Assembly: GCF_014356525.2 (NCBI RefSeq)
Contig: NC_052506.1
Span: 11,327,900 to 11,391,899 of the forward strand
Reading direction: 5' to 3'
Origin: Nilaparvata lugens
Lineage: Eukaryota > Arthropoda > Insecta > Hemiptera > Delphacidae
DNA: 64,000 bases
The number at the start of each line of letters is the position of its first letter. Position 1 is the stretch's first letter. Made by a program: the position numbers and the translations under genes. Under the pieces are notes generated by a model that was not told the origin of the DNA, did no database searches, and saw only the letters and a program-made list of their open reading frames with translations. Positions 40,006 through 52,041 of the stretch are shown piece after piece.

Positions 40006-40061
40006 CATAGAGGAACAATAGGATAAGGATTTATGATATCTTACGCTATTGTTCCTCTAAG
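40006..40061. mobile_element. CATAGAG mini-foldback (56 bp)
   Basis: CATAGAGGAACAATAGGATA and TACGCTATTGTTCCTCTAAG are complementary. The exact 7-bp duplication ATATTAT lies at 39999-40005 and 40062-40068. The G in AGGAAC is matched by a compensating C in the other arm (GTTCCTCT). Confidence 0.85.
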
Positions 40062-40380
40062 ATATTATTGAATTTTTCCCTTTTTATACCTATTCCCTTC
40101 TTGATATCTGCTTGGAAATTTTCAAACACAATTTAGCTAACTTCTCTTCAAAATAGACAAGGATGTTGATAAAATGTATATGATTTATATCATACAAATT
40201 CGAAATCATCAATTTTTTATATTCAAATATTCAAAAAAGTTTTATCTGTTATTAGGGTCGTGCCGTATACAAACAGAGTTGCACTATTTTTAACAAGCGA
40301 AAACAATATAACAGAATAATGGTAAAGATTACTGACCAACATAATAAATCCTACTATAAAAAAGCTACAATAACAACATA
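40062..40380. other. Unassigned sequence
   Basis: I see nothing in this stretch. Confidence 0.4.
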
Positions 40381-40684
40381 GAAAACAATAAAAATTACAA
40401 TTTTTTTATATTAGAGAGAGAAAAATCATATTCTCATCGTGGTCTACGTTTGAAAGCTCTGTGTACTTTACATTCAAGTTTCTTTTTCTATTGTTAAATT
40501 GATCAGATAACGCGGTTCATGTGAGTATGACGGAAAACAATAAAAATTACAATTTTTTTATATTAGAGAGAGAAAAATCATATTCTCATCGTGGTCTACG
40601 TTTGAAAGCTCTGTGTACTTTACATTCAAGTTTCTTTTTCTATTGTTAAATTGATCAGATAACGCGGTTCATGTGAGTATGACG
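40381..40684 (+). repeat. Perfect 152-bp tandem duplication
   Basis: Units 40381-40532 and 40533-40684 both start GAAAACAATAAAAATTAC and end CATGTGAGTATGACG. I find no difference between them. Confidence 0.9.
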
Positions 40685-41473
40685 GCATGATGTGCTGATC
40701 AAAGTGGAGATTTATGATGGCTTAACGGTAGTGACTCAGGCGTGTTCCATATTATCCCCACTACACAGTGATATTAACTTTGGGATAAGCTTCCAAGTTG
40801 CTAATTGAGAATAATGACTCCACAAGACCGCACTGTCAGTCCTTATCCTTATCTCTGGCGTTCCATCTAACCTCATTCTGTCAATTCTGATGCCTGAAAC
40901 AACACCTTCCTTAGACGAGTGAATGCCATTATAATCCACCATCAATAACAAAACTTAACTATTCAAGGCTGGGGGAGTTTCAAGTGATATTAGATACAAT
41001 AAATCTGACTGTAAATTCGTATTTACTTTTCATTTCACTTTGCTATCTGTTGAAAAATAAAGTATCATGATTATTATATTTAGTGGTGGGGTATCAGTTT
41101 CAGTAGTTTTTATCAGTAATGTATCATCATTATGTTCATCATTCAAGACACTCAGTGTCATGTTTAAAATTTGAAAAAGATATTTGTCTAAAAATTGGAA
41201 TGCTAGAAATGACCAAATTCTCTTATCACTGTCAGAATTGGTTGGATAGGGAGGATTGATGTTATCCATGAAGAGTTCCTGCAGTAAGAAGTGAATTTCA
41301 CGATGCAGAATGTTTCTAAAACAGAACTTGATCAATTGAAGTATCATATTAAGCTGAAGTTTACATTTAGATTTTGTAGTAGTACGAGTACTATTGGTAC
41401 AATATATATGCTAATATATGTACCTAAACTATTATATCACTATTGGAAGAGTAGGATAAACTCTTGAGGTATA
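40685..41473. other. Unassigned stretch
   Basis: The minus-strand ORF at 41030-41347 (105 codons) and the one at 40736-40951 (71 codons) have no recognised motif or splice context. No other repeat is visible. Confidence 0.4.
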
Positions 41474-41883
41474 TGGGGCCTATTTGTGAACGCTTGGTAA
41501 ACTTATATCCATAATTAGGTGGGAGAAATACTTATTGTAGTATTAATAAGTTGGTTTTATTTTATTCATAATTTGGGAGTTAAATTAGTTGCCAAGTTAT
41601 GAAAATATTCTTAAAAATTGACAATTATTTCTCATTAGAAGGTAACCCTGAGTAGATATAACTTGAGATATATAACCCTTGATGCTATCTAGGTTATAGG
41701 TTATAGGGGCCTATTTGTAAACACTTGATAAACTTATATCCATGATTAGGTGGGAGAAGTACCTATTGGAGTATTTATCAGTTAGTTTTATTTGATTCAT
41801 CATTTGGGAGTTAGAATAGTTACCAAGACGCAAGTTATGAGAATATTCCTAGAAAGTGACAATTATGTTACACTAGCAGGTAA
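41474..41883 (+). repeat. Diverged tandem duplication, about 230-bp spacing
   Basis: GGGGCCTATTTGT, AACTTATATCCAT, ATTAGGTGGGAGAA, CATTTGGGAGTTA-type words and a terminal GGTAAC recur in the same order at 41474-41650 and 41703-41883. Confidence 0.7.
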
Positions 41884-43260
41884 CAGACCATGCTATGCAA
41901 AGGTCTTATTGAAAACCTGCCTAACTGAAAACTTGACCTACTGGAATCTTGAAGAATTTTAAATAGACCTATAACCAACCTCTGTGAATCAACAATCTTT
42001 ATGAAAATTTTCTAATAAAAAGTTAATCAGTTGGATAGTTGAGACACCCAACTTTCTATCCCGTACATGTACAAGCAGATTCTTCCTTTTGTTATATTAT
42101 AGATCAGATGTGGATCATATCTGTGTATTCATCCTCAATCAAGAGATGAACATTTTCTATGAAATATATTCTCATCTAATGAACAGATAAAATCCCAGAA
42201 CTTCTCCCTTCTAATCACAACTTTCTAAGTTTCCATTTTATGAAGCTCGTTGATAATGCTGGCATAATTCTGACATTTCACATTCTGTGCGAGCTCTGCC
42301 AATACCTACTATTAATTAGTAATATTTTAATATGATGTATAAGCGGGCGTAATACCCGAAATAGGAATAGGCTCGACCAGGCTTGGAAGAGCACAGGTTA
42401 GTTCGGCTTATCTGCTTCATTATACAGCTTTCTGTGACCAAAATTAAACTAAACAAAACTTTAGTGCGAGAATGAGACACACAACACTGTTTAGTACCAG
42501 TCTTTACTATTAGCATGTTTACATTCGATTCATCTCACATCTCCGTTATTCATGTAGATTCTCTCAATCAAAACCCTGTAAATTTGAATAGATTGAGTCC
42601 AGTTGTAAATCAAGATACACTTGATGGGTCACACAATCAGCAACTGAAGTGTACTTCTATCGGCATGGTCTATTAGCAGATGCTGTTGATGCTGTTTCAA
42701 GAACGCAGCCAGCCCTGAGTTGATCGCAATTAGCGAGGACAGTTTAGTTATTCAGCTCAGACGGAGGCACCGGCACGAAACACGAAGCAAGCCATCCCCC
42801 CCACCACTCTGCGCCACCGACTTGTTTAAACATTGATTCCAAGGGAAAACTATTTGCTTTCCCTCTCTGTTTGCAGTACATCGTTTTGGTAAATATTTTG
42901 CCTCGATTCCCGGGTTAGTCCCAGAGGGCTGCACTTGTCTTAGCCGTTCTATTCATACACACTCTTTACAGCCATCTCATTATATCGGAACGGTTCCCCA
43001 ACATTGCAGTTTGCAGGATTGCTGCACAATCCCCGAGTTATGATTTGATAGGATTCGATAATATTCCAAGACTGAAAATCCTAGAAATTCCAAGACTGAA
43101 TATTCAATGAAGAGTACATCATGAAGGTGGAATTCAAAATTGAAACTCAATTCATTTGAAAAAAGTTCTTGCTTCATTGGTTCGTCCTCTATTCACAGGA
43201 ATAGATGATTACTTATCAACACAATCGACTCATTCGAATGAATAAAGCCCTGCACATTCT
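41884..43260. other. Mostly single-copy stretch
   Basis: The part 42660-42990 is less AT-rich and has no repeat match. The small ORFs (42316-42516, 42752-42934, 42980-43177) are unrecognised. Confidence 0.4.
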
Positions 43261-43354
43261 GTCGTCCTTATGAATTCTATCAGATTAAACGGAACTTGGC
43301 AAACATCTTCTGTTTGAAACCATCGGTTTAATCTAATAGAATTCATAAAGACGG
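43261..43354. repeat. 94-bp foldback
   Basis: GTCGTCCTTATGAATTCTAT and AGATTAAACG pair with CGGTTTAATCT and ATAGAATTCATAAAGACGGC. The same words occur, diverged, in the arms of 31307-32245. Confidence 0.75.
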
Positions 43355-44242
43355 CAAAATATCGCACGAAAAAAATCTCTGTGTTTGTGTGCGGGGCTTA
43401 ACCTGAGGATAATTATTGATAGTATAATACAGTATGTCTATCAATGGTTGTGTCTAGAATTACAGTTCCCATATGATAAAAAATATTGAAGACATATTAG
43501 AATATTATTGAGTAAATATAAATATTTTTGCTGAATCCTGACAATGATGCAATGCTGTGTAATCCAATTACTGCTTAAAAATTGTATTTCAGTAACTTTT
43601 GTATAATATCGCAGTGAGGTGTGGACATAGCCTACATATTATTGACAAGAGGGCTATCAGCTATGTGAATGTTGAGAATGTTTGATGCTAAATTTTTATA
43701 TATTTTTGTTTCAATTTCAGGTCTCTATCTGTTGGTCTTCACATTGATATTTCGCACCATGACATAAGTTCAAGAGATTATGTTCTATGAGAATCACCTG
43801 TTAGATGCACTTCATTTCAGTATTTCCTAATGGGGAGGCGCGCTTAAGGATACCTCAAGGATCAAAACTTCAAACACTTGTAACTTCTGACACAATGCCT
43901 ATATGCTGGTGGTTGAAACTTTCTCTTGTAAAAACATTAATCACTGCTCAACACATATTCACTCAACATAACTTGAAATGTCAGACAGTTGTCAGCTTAA
44001 TTTGATCCCTTGTTAAATTGGGATATCAGGTGTCACGAATACGTAATAGTTGCTTTACCTAAACAATCCAATTTGATCGTATTGGTTTTCTCAATCTATT
44101 CCGAGAAAATCTCAACTTTAGCCGGAGGAGTTCAGTACTGGAAAGTGAGCTGGCAACCTGGCATGGCTTCATATTCTATTTTGTGGATTGGCCAGGTCTT
44201 ATGGTAGGGAAGTAAAGAAAGAGCAAATATCAACAGAAGTGA
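43355..44242. other. Unassigned stretch
   Basis: The ORFs at 43805-44005 and 44010-44207 (66 and 65 codons) have no motif. Confidence 0.4.
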
Positions 44243-44490
44243 TTGAGTGAATGATTGAGTACTTTATTTATCTAGATTACAATATATATACTGGCTTTCA
44301 CATTTATATACAATAGCTTACAATACAGCAGAATTATAGATGAATCTACATAATATAGACTTAGAAAATAATTATTGAACTGCATATGATATGAAAAAAG
44401 CAATTGGTAATAGCTATAGATAATATTGTTATGCATCTACATAAATTGGCGGAGCTTTATGAATATTCAAAATATCCTTCCCACTAACTC
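44243..44490 (-). repeat. Retroposon T4 copy 3
   Basis: GATTGAGTGAATGATTGAG, then ACTTTATTTATCTAGATTAC and ATGCATCTACATAAATTGGC, match 14458-14758 and 15507-15785. The segment with CATTCTTCGGAAAG is deleted. Confidence 0.65.
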
Positions 44491-45057
44491 TCTACCAAAC
44501 TCTCCCTCCCAAGTGAGGAAGGTAATATAAACCCTAAAAGTTTTAAATTCTATATAAAAAATTTGAGAGAAATGTTCGATTTTCTCTTCTAATAACAACA
44601 CTGTCTCGAGCATTAACAACATACGAACGATAGCCTCATGATTTGCATCTTTTTCTTGAATACTATTTCGCAGTTTATAAGAATATCATATTCGTGAAAT
44701 ATTTGGTTCGATTGTCATCTCCGATCAAGTTCTTCATTCCTAAGGAATTCAAATAAATAACAAACAAACTTTATTTCCAAAAAGTCATGATGTTGACGAC
44801 ATCTATTTTTTCCGTTTTTCAATTGAAAGTTTTCATTTTCATTTTATAAATAGCATTATTGGATCGCGAGTCTTATCAAATACCTGAGCCTCACAATTAT
44901 ACCTGACGCCTTCTATAATAAAAAATAAAAATCTCAGTACCCTTTTAAATTATTTTGTCACAAGTTTCGGACATTAATGCCATTTTCCATTTTTTGACGC
45001 CTTCTGTATAACAAATTCACAAATTGGGAATTGTAGGAATTTCAATTTACGTAAAAG
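44491..45057. other. Unassigned, with retroelement-like words
   Basis: Near 44950-44990, on the minus strand, GGCATTAATGTCCGAAACTT is followed by GTGAC, the general layout of a hammerhead half, but the core and helix I are not convincing. It may be the end of a retroelement. No ORF is supported. Confidence 0.3.
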
Positions 45058-45480
45058 TTGGAAGTAGAAGAAGGAAAGATTTTGAGAAATATTTACGCTA
45101 AACACAACGAGAATAATATTTTCACTTGCAGCAACGAGGAAATCTATGAGCATGTTGAGAAGATTTCGGAAGTAATCAGAAAGAGGAGATTGGCGTTCTA
45201 TGCTCATTTGTATAGAATGGATCCCGGCAGACAAACGAATGAAATATTCAAGAAAATAATTGGGAGATCCAAATTGAACTGGTTTATAAGAGAGTCTAAG
45301 AAGGATATACGAAAATTAAATATAACAGAGGCAGATTTACTAATCAGAGCAGGGCTACGGAATCAGCCCTGTTACGGAATCAGTTAATGTTTTTCCAGAA
45401 CAACCCAGAAATGAAACTTGGTCTTTAGAATCCCTCAGAGGATAAAAGAGTATTGGAGGCGAAAGCGGGATGACAATGTG
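45058..45480 (+). pseudogene. Non-LTR retrotransposon reverse transcriptase C-terminus, decayed
   Basis: The 109-codon frame has KILRNIYAKHNENN, EEIYEHVEKISEVIRKRR and LAFYAHLYRMDPGRQTNEIF. This order (ILRxIYGP, EIY, IRKRRLxFYGHLxRM, WxxExKKDL) is the usual C-terminal region of endonuclease-reverse transcriptase proteins of insect and other animal LINEs. A stop at 45385-45387 is followed, after a frameshift, by IPQRIKEYWRRKRDDN, which matches the usual ending RMKxYWEERK. It lacks the enzyme core and is a dead fragment. Confidence 0.8.
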
Positions 45481-45539
45481 AATAATAATAATAATGGTTA
45501 ATGGAGAATTACTTTATTTATCTATTCCTTTTACAATGG
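45481..45539 (+). repeat. LINE 3' tail
   Basis: GTGAATAATAATAATAATGG directly after the coding remnant is a probable simple 3' tail. Confidence 0.5.
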
Positions 45540-45660
45540 AGCACAGATCGGGAGAGAAACACTAAGAATACCTTGTACTATTTCTCTCCCAAATTTAGGT
45601 AACATTAAAAGTCTGAATAGAGGTTATGTCTTTTAGATTTCCACAAAATTTTCAGGCCAA
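45540..45660 (-). repeat. Retroposon T3 tail, minus strand
   Basis: GGGAGAGAAACACTAAGAAT and ACCTTGTACTATTTCTCTCC form the T3 stem-loop; it continues GTAACATTAAAAGTCTGAAT as in 34072-34130. Confidence 0.7.
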
Positions 45661-47165
45661 AAAAAATATTCATACAAACCATTCTTTTGAATTTAGATGT
45701 TTCAAATACTAAAATAATAATAGGCTAATAAACACTCAGCTATTTTTAAAATAGAGAAAGTTCACTTATTAGAGAAATTTTTAAACACGAACCAAAAAAA
45801 CTTGTTGTCCTTAGATGGCCTATACTAAAAAGTATATCATTCCCATGAGATCCAACAATTCCCATCAAATTATTGGTGGAATTCCCCGGTGAAATAGGCA
45901 TTTGAATAAAAATTATGAGAAAATGACAATGCATTTTTATTGGAGTTTATCATTTTTCTCAGCGATTGTCGCGCTTTCAATCAGTTTCATCATAATTATT
46001 TATCTCAATAAATCAAGTTCACACAATTATGATTACAAGCATTGGAGAATAATCTCGGAGGATCAAGTTTTAAAACACCAGAGTATTTAGCAGAATACAA
46101 AATGCAAATTTCCGAAGAAAAATACGGGTGAAATGTTTAGACTGTCGGATCAAATAAACTGAACCGCTCACTAATAAAACAATCGGAGGATGATGGCCGG
46201 ACAACATCACATTATGGACACCATTCAATAACACGATTGGCATTGGCTTATTTTATCAGTTGTCGTTAGTCCCATGCAGACGGACTAATGGCGTTCAATC
46301 CTCCAGTGACCCTCATTTTAACGGCCTACTGATGATGTTGATTAATTGACGGCGGAGTCTGCACCTCTGTTTGGCCGGGGCGTCCAGTGGTCCAGGGGTC
46401 CAGGGGTCCAGGCGTCCTCAGTGCCCAGTTGGCACTCTGCTACCTCCCCCCAATACTGCTGCACTGTGTACTCACTGCATCCGATTGTTGGCTGACTGTG
46501 CGCTCATTGTGTGTGACCCCCCCCCCCCACAATTACCGATTCGGTAAACATCAACATACGTTTCACTCGCACCTCCCAAATCCTCACGTCGCTCCCCGCG
46601 ACCATCCTGTTCTAATGCATGACGGCCTTGCATTTCATCGCGACAAGCCTTGTTTACTGGATCAGAGAGGTTGTTGCACTGCGAAAATATCATGAAATAT
46701 TTTCTTATATTAATCTGCATAATGGTATCAATATGGTTGGTATATGGTTGGTCATAATGGTATCTGGTATCAATATGGTTGGAACATTTTCTTATATCAA
46801 TCACCAATAATATTTGTTTTCAAGTACGATTATGATCAATCTTTACCTCAAGGACGATTACATTTCTTATATTAATCGTCATATGGGTATATTTTCTGGT
46901 ACAATTACATTATCAATATGGTTGGAACGTTTTCTTATATTAATCATCAATAATATTATTTATTTTTAAGTACGATTAAGATATGATCAATATGGTATAT
47001 TCTCGAGTACGATTACAAATCGTTATGACAGTTCCATGTAGCAAGGTACCAGTATTTGTTTTAACAATCAATCTTTTTCAATTTTAGTTCATTCAATCGA
47101 AATACAAATTAAATTAATACGATAAAAACAGTAGACACATTTTTCGAAATTCCTTCAGCTATTAG
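45661..47165. other. Unassigned; part single-copy and GC-richer
   Basis: 46160-46640 has no repeat match and is less AT-rich (GTCCAGGGGTCCAGGGGTCC tandem near 46389; C run at 46516-46526). From 46690 to 47040, words such as ATCAATATGGTTGG and GTACGATTA recur irregularly. The ORFs of 102 and 111 codons (46387-46695 plus, 46472-46807 minus) overlap on opposite strands and have no domain. Confidence 0.4.
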
Positions 47166-47390
47166 AGGGTTATAGCTATTTGAGGATATTTTTCAATAAT
47201 ATTAGACAATTTTACACTTATACTTTGAAACCCCTCTTGCTATTATACAGTATATTTAAGGGATATGTACTTTAGCTATTTGAGAATATTTTCCAATGAT
47301 ATATACAATTTTATACTTATACTTTGAAACCCTTCTAGCTATATCCAAGGGTTGTGACTATTTGAGGATATTATTCAATAAAGGGATTCT
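47166..47390 (+). repeat. About 105-bp tandem repeat, 2 plus units
   Basis: GGTTATAGCTATTTGAGGAT, ACTTATACTTTGAAACCC and related words recur at about 47166, 47268 and 47350, the last partial. Confidence 0.7.
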
Positions 47391-48678
47391 ACTGTGTCGT
47401 AAGCATGTCCTACCTACCGGTTAGCATCAAATATCCCTCTCTTCTCGTCTGGTTTCATTCTGTATGAATGTGTATCATAATCATACATCACTTGATTGAA
47501 TTGTTTACTCCGAATTGTTTTCAAATTCTCATCCTCATTGTTTGACTCGTCTTTAGTCCTTCAAACAAACTTTTCATTGCCTTTTCTCTGTCTACTCTTT
47601 CACACTGTGACTTCTTATTCTACTACTTGGAACATGAGGCAGTTTTGAGGGCTTCTGCTATGATCAAGTATTGGATTTAAATATTAGGACAAATATGAGG
47701 AGATTGGATTAAAAAAATTGGGGAAACCGGATTCTTCAGAGGTTTTTTTTAGGGTTTTATGATCATAGAGAAATAATAATGCTTTACAATTATTTCTAAA
47801 TAGAATATGAGGGATTCTGAAGAGATCTAATATTTTCTCCAGTACAAACTTCAAATGCTCCAAATAATTCTTCCTTGTTCAAGATTGCATTCATGTTCAA
47901 GATTCAAGTGTATCGTATAGAACACATCTCACAAGAAAATGAAATGACTTCCGTTTGACCAATAAGAGAAAAATGTGACTTGTTGAGGAAGAAATCAAGG
48001 AGCATTCAACGGAGCTGACATCATTTCAAGACATCAGAGAACGTGATTCCGAGAGAAAGGAATGAAACTTTTTCTACCGGTGCCTGACTTAATGCTTCTG
48101 GCTATCATGATGGATAGTCCCATGCCTCATCGCCGGAAACATTTCCCCCCTCCCGCCACCACCTCCACATCCTGTTCCGGAAAATCACCTACAGTTTCCA
48201 CGCAGTTCGAGGTGCTGTAATGTGAAGGATAATAAGACCGACTTTCTCCCACAATACGCGTAATTGAATGTTTCCGTACAATTATCAATCTTATTGAGGA
48301 AATATAAGCGCTAGAGATTCATAAACCTCAATATTTCCTCGTTTTTTCCCCTATACACAGTTATGTAAGATTCTTAAATGTTTGAATTCGATGATCGAAT
48401 TGGGAAGACGAATTCATCAGCCCATCTCATTCAATAAGAATTGATAAATTTCCACTCGGATATGAACACTTTCTAATATACAAAAATATCTTGAGATGAG
48501 GATTACCCATTATTAATATATCTCATGTTATAAATCATTTTATTTGACAATATAATATGTATTATGCTCTTGTAGAATGTTTCTAACTGACTTTGAATAT
48601 TTTATCGAATTTCTCTAGTATGCTACGAAAACTCCTTAGCGCAAAGTTATGAGTCTGTCTATTAACGTTGGCCTTAAG
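47391..48678. other. Unassigned, mostly single-copy stretch
   Basis: A partial CATAGAG-type end (CATAGAGAAATAATAATGC) occurs at 47765-47783 without a partner. 48000-48300 is less AT-rich. I see no ORF with a motif. Confidence 0.4.
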
Positions 48679-48876
48679 GTAGGCACACACAGATCGTCAT
48701 CGGACGGACGGCATGCATCGGACGATTATATTTGATGCATTGTTTCCAATTGGAGTGCGCATACCTATCCGCATCGTATAGGTATGCGCACTCCAATTGG
48801 AAACAATGCATCAAATCTAATCGTCCGATCCGTCCGATGCGTGCCGTCCGTCCGATGACGATCTGTGTACGCCTAT
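48679..48876. mobile_element. 198-bp foldback MITE
   Basis: GTAGGCACACACAGATCGTC, ATCGGACGGACGGCA and GATGCATTGTTTCCAATTGG pair with their complements on the right. The apex is at about 48775, around CTATCCGCATCGTATAGG. Confidence 0.85.
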
Positions 48877-49676
48877 AGATCTATAGAATCTTATTCTATA
48901 AGATGTAAGTAAAGATCCCATGAGAGAATCATAATCTTCAAGATTTCTATAAGATAAGATCACTCCTATACTTCTTGAATACATCACATGTATTTTTTAC
49001 ATATATCGCAAGCAGGTACTTCATGCGTTAATTCAAGAGATTATGAATATGCGACTATTCATTTCACATTGAGCACTGAAATATTTGAAACGTCATTCCT
49101 AGTTACATGAGATGTGATTTTTGTCATTCTGAACAATATAGTACACTCTTTACCAGTTTTAACTTATTCAACTCAAGAAATGGGAGTCAACTATTTCTGA
49201 GAATAAGAGATTATAGTGAGGTGTTGATTTTTTGTTTTTTTCTCAATTCTTCACTCGATTTAAAATATTGTATATATTGTTCAGACGATTAGAGATCGAG
49301 ACTAAATGACGGACTAATCTTTTATCTAACTTTGAGAGTGAATTATTCCGCATTCAGCAAGATGAACTTTGAGAGCCTCCCTGACTTCATAATTTGTGCT
49401 GTAGCCTGCAAAGTTCACAACTACTTGATGGTCACTTCTGTGAATGGCCTTCATTAGTAGTCTGACACTCAACATGCGGCAGTTAAATTCCGCAGATGAG
49501 GAAAACATTGGATGCGAAGTGATAAGTTTGGTGAGGTGTCACAGTGCGCCAGCCCCAACAACTTCAAACAAGTTGACATCGAGTGCAAGTGTGATTCAAA
49601 CTTACACTCCACGTTACAAGCTCGAATATTCCATAATATTATAATATATTCTTGGTGTGGTAATATTATTCAAGTA
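48877..49676. other. Unassigned stretch
   Basis: The ORFs of 60-66 codons have no motif, and no repeat is recognised. Confidence 0.4.
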
Positions 49677-50077
49677 TCCTATTATATTAAGCGAGCAATT
49701 TCTGCATTTCATATCTGGTTATTTATGCTTAACGGATCTCGAAAACGGCTCTAACGATTCTCACAAAATTTGGAACATAGTAGGTTTATGATATAGAAAT
49801 TCGATTCACTAGGTCTCATCCTTGGGAAAACTCGCTGAACGACATTAAAAGGATAATTTATTCATCCTTGGCTGAAACAGCTGAGACTTTCGTCGTCTGT
49901 GGATAGTAAAAAAGTGAGTGAGCGAGTGAGTATATGAAAAATCAAAATATCGCATCCCAGAAATTCATAAGATGACATATAGCCAGCTGTGGAATATAGA
50001 CACGATCATTCTAGAGAATAATTGTGATCTGTTTATCATTAAATAAAAATAACGAGCGAAGCTCGGTTCCCCGATAT
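49677..50077 (+). mobile_element. TCCTATTATATT repeat, copy 4
   Basis: It is a full copy from TCCTATTATATTAAGCGAGC to CGAAGCTCGGTTCCCCGAT, with GGTCTCATCCTTGGGAAAAC and AGTGAGTGAGCGAGTGAG in the middle. Confidence 0.8.
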
Positions 50078-50546
50078 TTCTTATAATAAGCCGTAATAAG
50101 AACTCCACCAATGCAAGATCAATATGAAAGTGGGGATAAATAGTTATTGATGTCAAAATTCGTACAAAGAAGTGATTTACTGTACACTTTTTTATTTTGA
50201 GGAGTCATTCACTTTTGATCGGTTTTTTTTTTTGCTTTAATGAGATCTTGTAGGAAGGTGGAAAGGTATATATGTTCATGATAATGAAATATGAAATTAC
50301 CTGTAGGTTCTTTTCACAGTATAATATCAACATGTTCATGCAAAAAAAAACATGAACTTCTTCTCTATTCGTTAAGATATCTTTATTCCATTATCTACTC
50401 TTGGTTCTCTACAAAGTTTAATATCAGTATGATAATTTAAGTGTTATAAGAGTATTTAGTTGCTAATGACGAATTGAAAATTGAACTTCTGGATTCCAAT
50501 TAAGCACATGAATATACTGTACAGTATGCTAGTTACTCTTATAACC
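50078..50546. other. Unassigned spacer
   Basis: I see nothing in this stretch. Confidence 0.4.
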
Positions 50547-50640
50547 TCCAATGTTATCGGATGTGCACGTTAAATTGTCGGTCCCGGCTGAATTAAGACG
50601 TCCATTGACGGCTTAAATGATGAATATATTCAGACGAGGT
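50547..50640 (+). repeat. RTE-like retroposon tail
   Basis: CCAATGTTATCGGATGTGCA, CGTTAAATTGTCGGTCCCGG and GACGGCTTAAATGATG match the units at 7879-8062. Confidence 0.65.
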
Positions 50641-50686
50641 GGAACTTCTGTCAGGAACCAATAAAAAAGATACGAATATTATTATT

Positions 50687-51079
50687 AATATCGGGGCACC
50701 GAGCTTCGCTCGTTATTTTTATATATTGATAAACAGAACACAATTCTCTAAAATGATCGTGTTTATATTTCACAGCTGGCTATATGTCATCTTATGAATT
50801 TCGGGTATGCGATATTTTGATTTTTCACATACTCACTCGCTCACTCACTTTTTTACTATCCACAGCTGTTTCAGTCAAGGATGAATCATCCTTTTAATGT
50901 CGTTCAGCGAGTTTTCCCAAGGATGAGACCTAGTGCAATCGAATTTTTATATCATAAACCTACCATGTTTCAAATTTCGTGGAAATCGTTAGAGCCGTTT
51001 CCGAGATACGTTGAATGTAAATAATCAGATATAAATATAAATATAAAAATACAGAAATTGCTCGCTTCATATAATAGGA
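50687..51079 (-). mobile_element. TCCTATTATATT repeat, copy 5, minus strand
   Basis: It starts at the left with AATATCGGGGCACCGAGCTT and ends ATGAAGCGAGC (complement) plus TCCTATTAT. Together with copy 4 it forms an inverted pair about 600 bp apart. Confidence 0.8.
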
Positions 51080-51218
51080 TTATTACCTTTGTTTAGACCT
51101 TAATAAACCTTTAGATCTCTAGACTACTTACTGTTATTACACTACTTATTACTCGGTGTTATTACCTTTGTTACTTACTACATTCATACATGATCACCTT
51201 CACACTACTTACTTACCT

Positions 51219-52041
51219 TTTTTACTTTCCTTGCCCTATTATCATGAGTAAGGAAAGTATTGCTTTCCGAAAAATCAAGGTATCCAATTTCTAAATTTCT
51301 ATACGTTTCAAGGTCCCCTGAGTCCAAAAAAGTGGTTTTTGGGTATTGGTCTGTAGGTGTGTTTGTGTGTATGAGTGTATGTGCGTCTGTGTACACGATA
51401 TCTAATCTCCCAATTAACGGAATGACTTGAAATTTGGAACGTAAGGTCCTCACAATATAAGGATCCGACACGAACAATTTCGATCAAATGCAATTCAAGA
51501 TGGCGGCTGAAATGGCGAGAATGTTGTCAAAAACAGGGTTTTTCGCGATTTTCTCGAAAACGACTCCAACGATTTTGATTAAAGTTATACCTGGAATGGT
51601 CATCAATAAGCTCTATCAACTACCAGAAGTCTCATCTGTAAAAATTCCAGGAGCTCCACCCCATCTATGCAAAGTGTGATTTTAGATTCCAAATTATCAG
51701 GCTTCATATACAATTTAAACAAAAAAAATTCAAGTGGAAAATATTAAGCATAAAAATCTCTACAATTAATGTTCAGTGACATTTTCACCTAAGATTGGAA
51801 ATAAGCTCGTAATTCGATAAAATGTGTTTATTCAATAATGCAAACTGTTGGCTACTGTTGATTCTATTAAATCATTCACTATGAAGAGATAGCAGACCTC
51901 GTGTGTCTCCAGCGTTATTGTCCTGTCACCAGCTGGCAGATCTTTGGATAGTAGACTTGAGATGCGCGTGTTCACTAGCGTCAGGTAATACATTTCCATA
52001 ACGGCAAGGAAAGTTGTGTGAGTGCGCCACACCAGATTTTT
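51219..52041. mobile_element. ACTTTCCTTGCC element, copy 2 (about 820 bp)
   Basis: It starts TTTTTTACTTTCCTTGCCCT and ends CGGCAAGGAAAGTTGTGTGA and GCGCCACACCAGATTTTT. It follows the long copy at 18314-19287 closely except for the short GT tract. The ORFs inside (51205-51477, 51488-51679, 51832-52140) are not conserved between copies. Confidence 0.8.

Noticed and set aside
41030..41347. 105-codon minus-strand ORF as a receptor or other gene
   Set aside because: It is hydrophobic and AT-driven, with no recognisable motif.
46472..46807. 111-codon minus-strand ORF
   Set aside because: It overlaps ORFs on the other strand and includes irregular ATCAATATGG repeats; no motif.
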